A stretch of DNA of 6,680 nucleotides from the NCBI GenBank assembly GCA_937950065.1, contig CALFEN010000044.1:1-6680 (forward strand), written 5' to 3'. Made by a program: the position numbers and the translations under genes. Shown in pieces: positions 6,560 through 6,680 of the stretch; positions within the stretch are counted from its first letter, which is position 1, and each line of letters opens with the position of its first letter. Below the pieces are notes generated by a model. It did no database searches, was not told the origin of the DNA, and was given only the letters and a program-made list of their open reading frames with translations. Source of the stretch: an uncultured bacterium. Lineage in GTDB: Bacteria; Patescibacteria; JAEDAM01; Absconditabacterales; Absconditicoccaceae.

Positions 6560-6680
6560 AAAAAATATTGACTTTCTTCAGAGCTGCCTGGTGAGGATGG
6601 TTCGTGCAGATAATAACGATAGGATTGTTGATCCATGCCAAGGATCTAAAAAAATTTAATATAAAATTTTTATTACCCTT
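6547..6680 (+). CDS. Continuation of the O-antigen ligase-like protein in the -1 frame, partial
   Basis: This frame has its first ATG at 6547 but is open back to the stop at 6529-6531, so residues from 6532 (VLTAAMYGLKK) may belong to it. It runs past the window end. TFFRAAWGGWFV, followed by a hydrophobic helix (IITIGLLIHA) and a basic turn, fits the SRAAW-type segment and next helix of the O-antigen ligase family. So it is best read as the direct continuation of the preceding gene, split by one base. It contains a TGA-encoded Gly after the Trp. Whether it is a real second gene, an indel, a pseudogene or a programmed frameshift cannot be decided here. Confidence 0.55.

Noticed and set aside
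1..6680. TGA = tryptophan (mycoplasma-type code)
   Set aside because: TGG is used for Trp in several genes, and TGA sits on invariant glycines of MraY, so Trp is excluded.

Overview
The window is strongly AT-rich bacterial DNA that only makes sense with TGA read as glycine (translation table 25). Under the standard code every gene except fragments of it is broken. With TGA = Gly, nine long consecutive reading frames appear, all on the + strand, and all nine end in TAA. In the recognisable proteins, TGA falls exactly where family glycines belong, for example in the MraY motifs TPTMGG, TDGLDG and FMGDSG. This code is known from the candidate phyla Absconditabacteria (SR1) and Gracilibacteria (BD1-5/GN02), so the organism is very probably one of these Patescibacteria. 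The window alone does not say which.

Layout. Bases 1-675 are the tail of a suf (iron-sulfur cluster assembly) operon: the C-terminus of a SufB/SufD-family protein overlapping a SufU/IscU-like scaffold that keeps only one of three ligand cysteines. Bases 676-957 are non-coding, with a weak terminator-like hairpin and a possible promoter. Bases 958-4063 hold four tightly packed, partly overlapping genes. They encode a large membrane-anchored protein with a pilin-like N-terminal third, a 95-residue charged protein, a two-helix membrane protein with a likely bacterial PH domain, and a secreted two-domain protein. This cluster ends in a 15-bp A/T-rich inverted repeat (4147-4188). A TATAAT box follows at 4205. 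Bases 4314-6680 hold an envelope gene group: mraY (lipid I synthesis), a small transglutaminase-like protein, and an O-antigen ligase/polymerase-like membrane protein. The last one carries an apparent frameshift near 6532-6556 and runs off the window.

How the genes may work together. The suf genes serve cofactor assembly. The last three genes suggest cell-envelope glycan synthesis: MraY makes the lipid-linked peptidoglycan precursor and the O-antigen ligase-like protein would handle another lipid-linked glycan. The middle cluster looks like a small surface or secretion module of unknown function. Shine-Dalgarno motifs are nearly absent, and most genes are spaced by 1-8 bases or overlap, which suggests coupled translation. 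I see no tRNA, rRNA, CRISPR array, insertion sequence or integrase.
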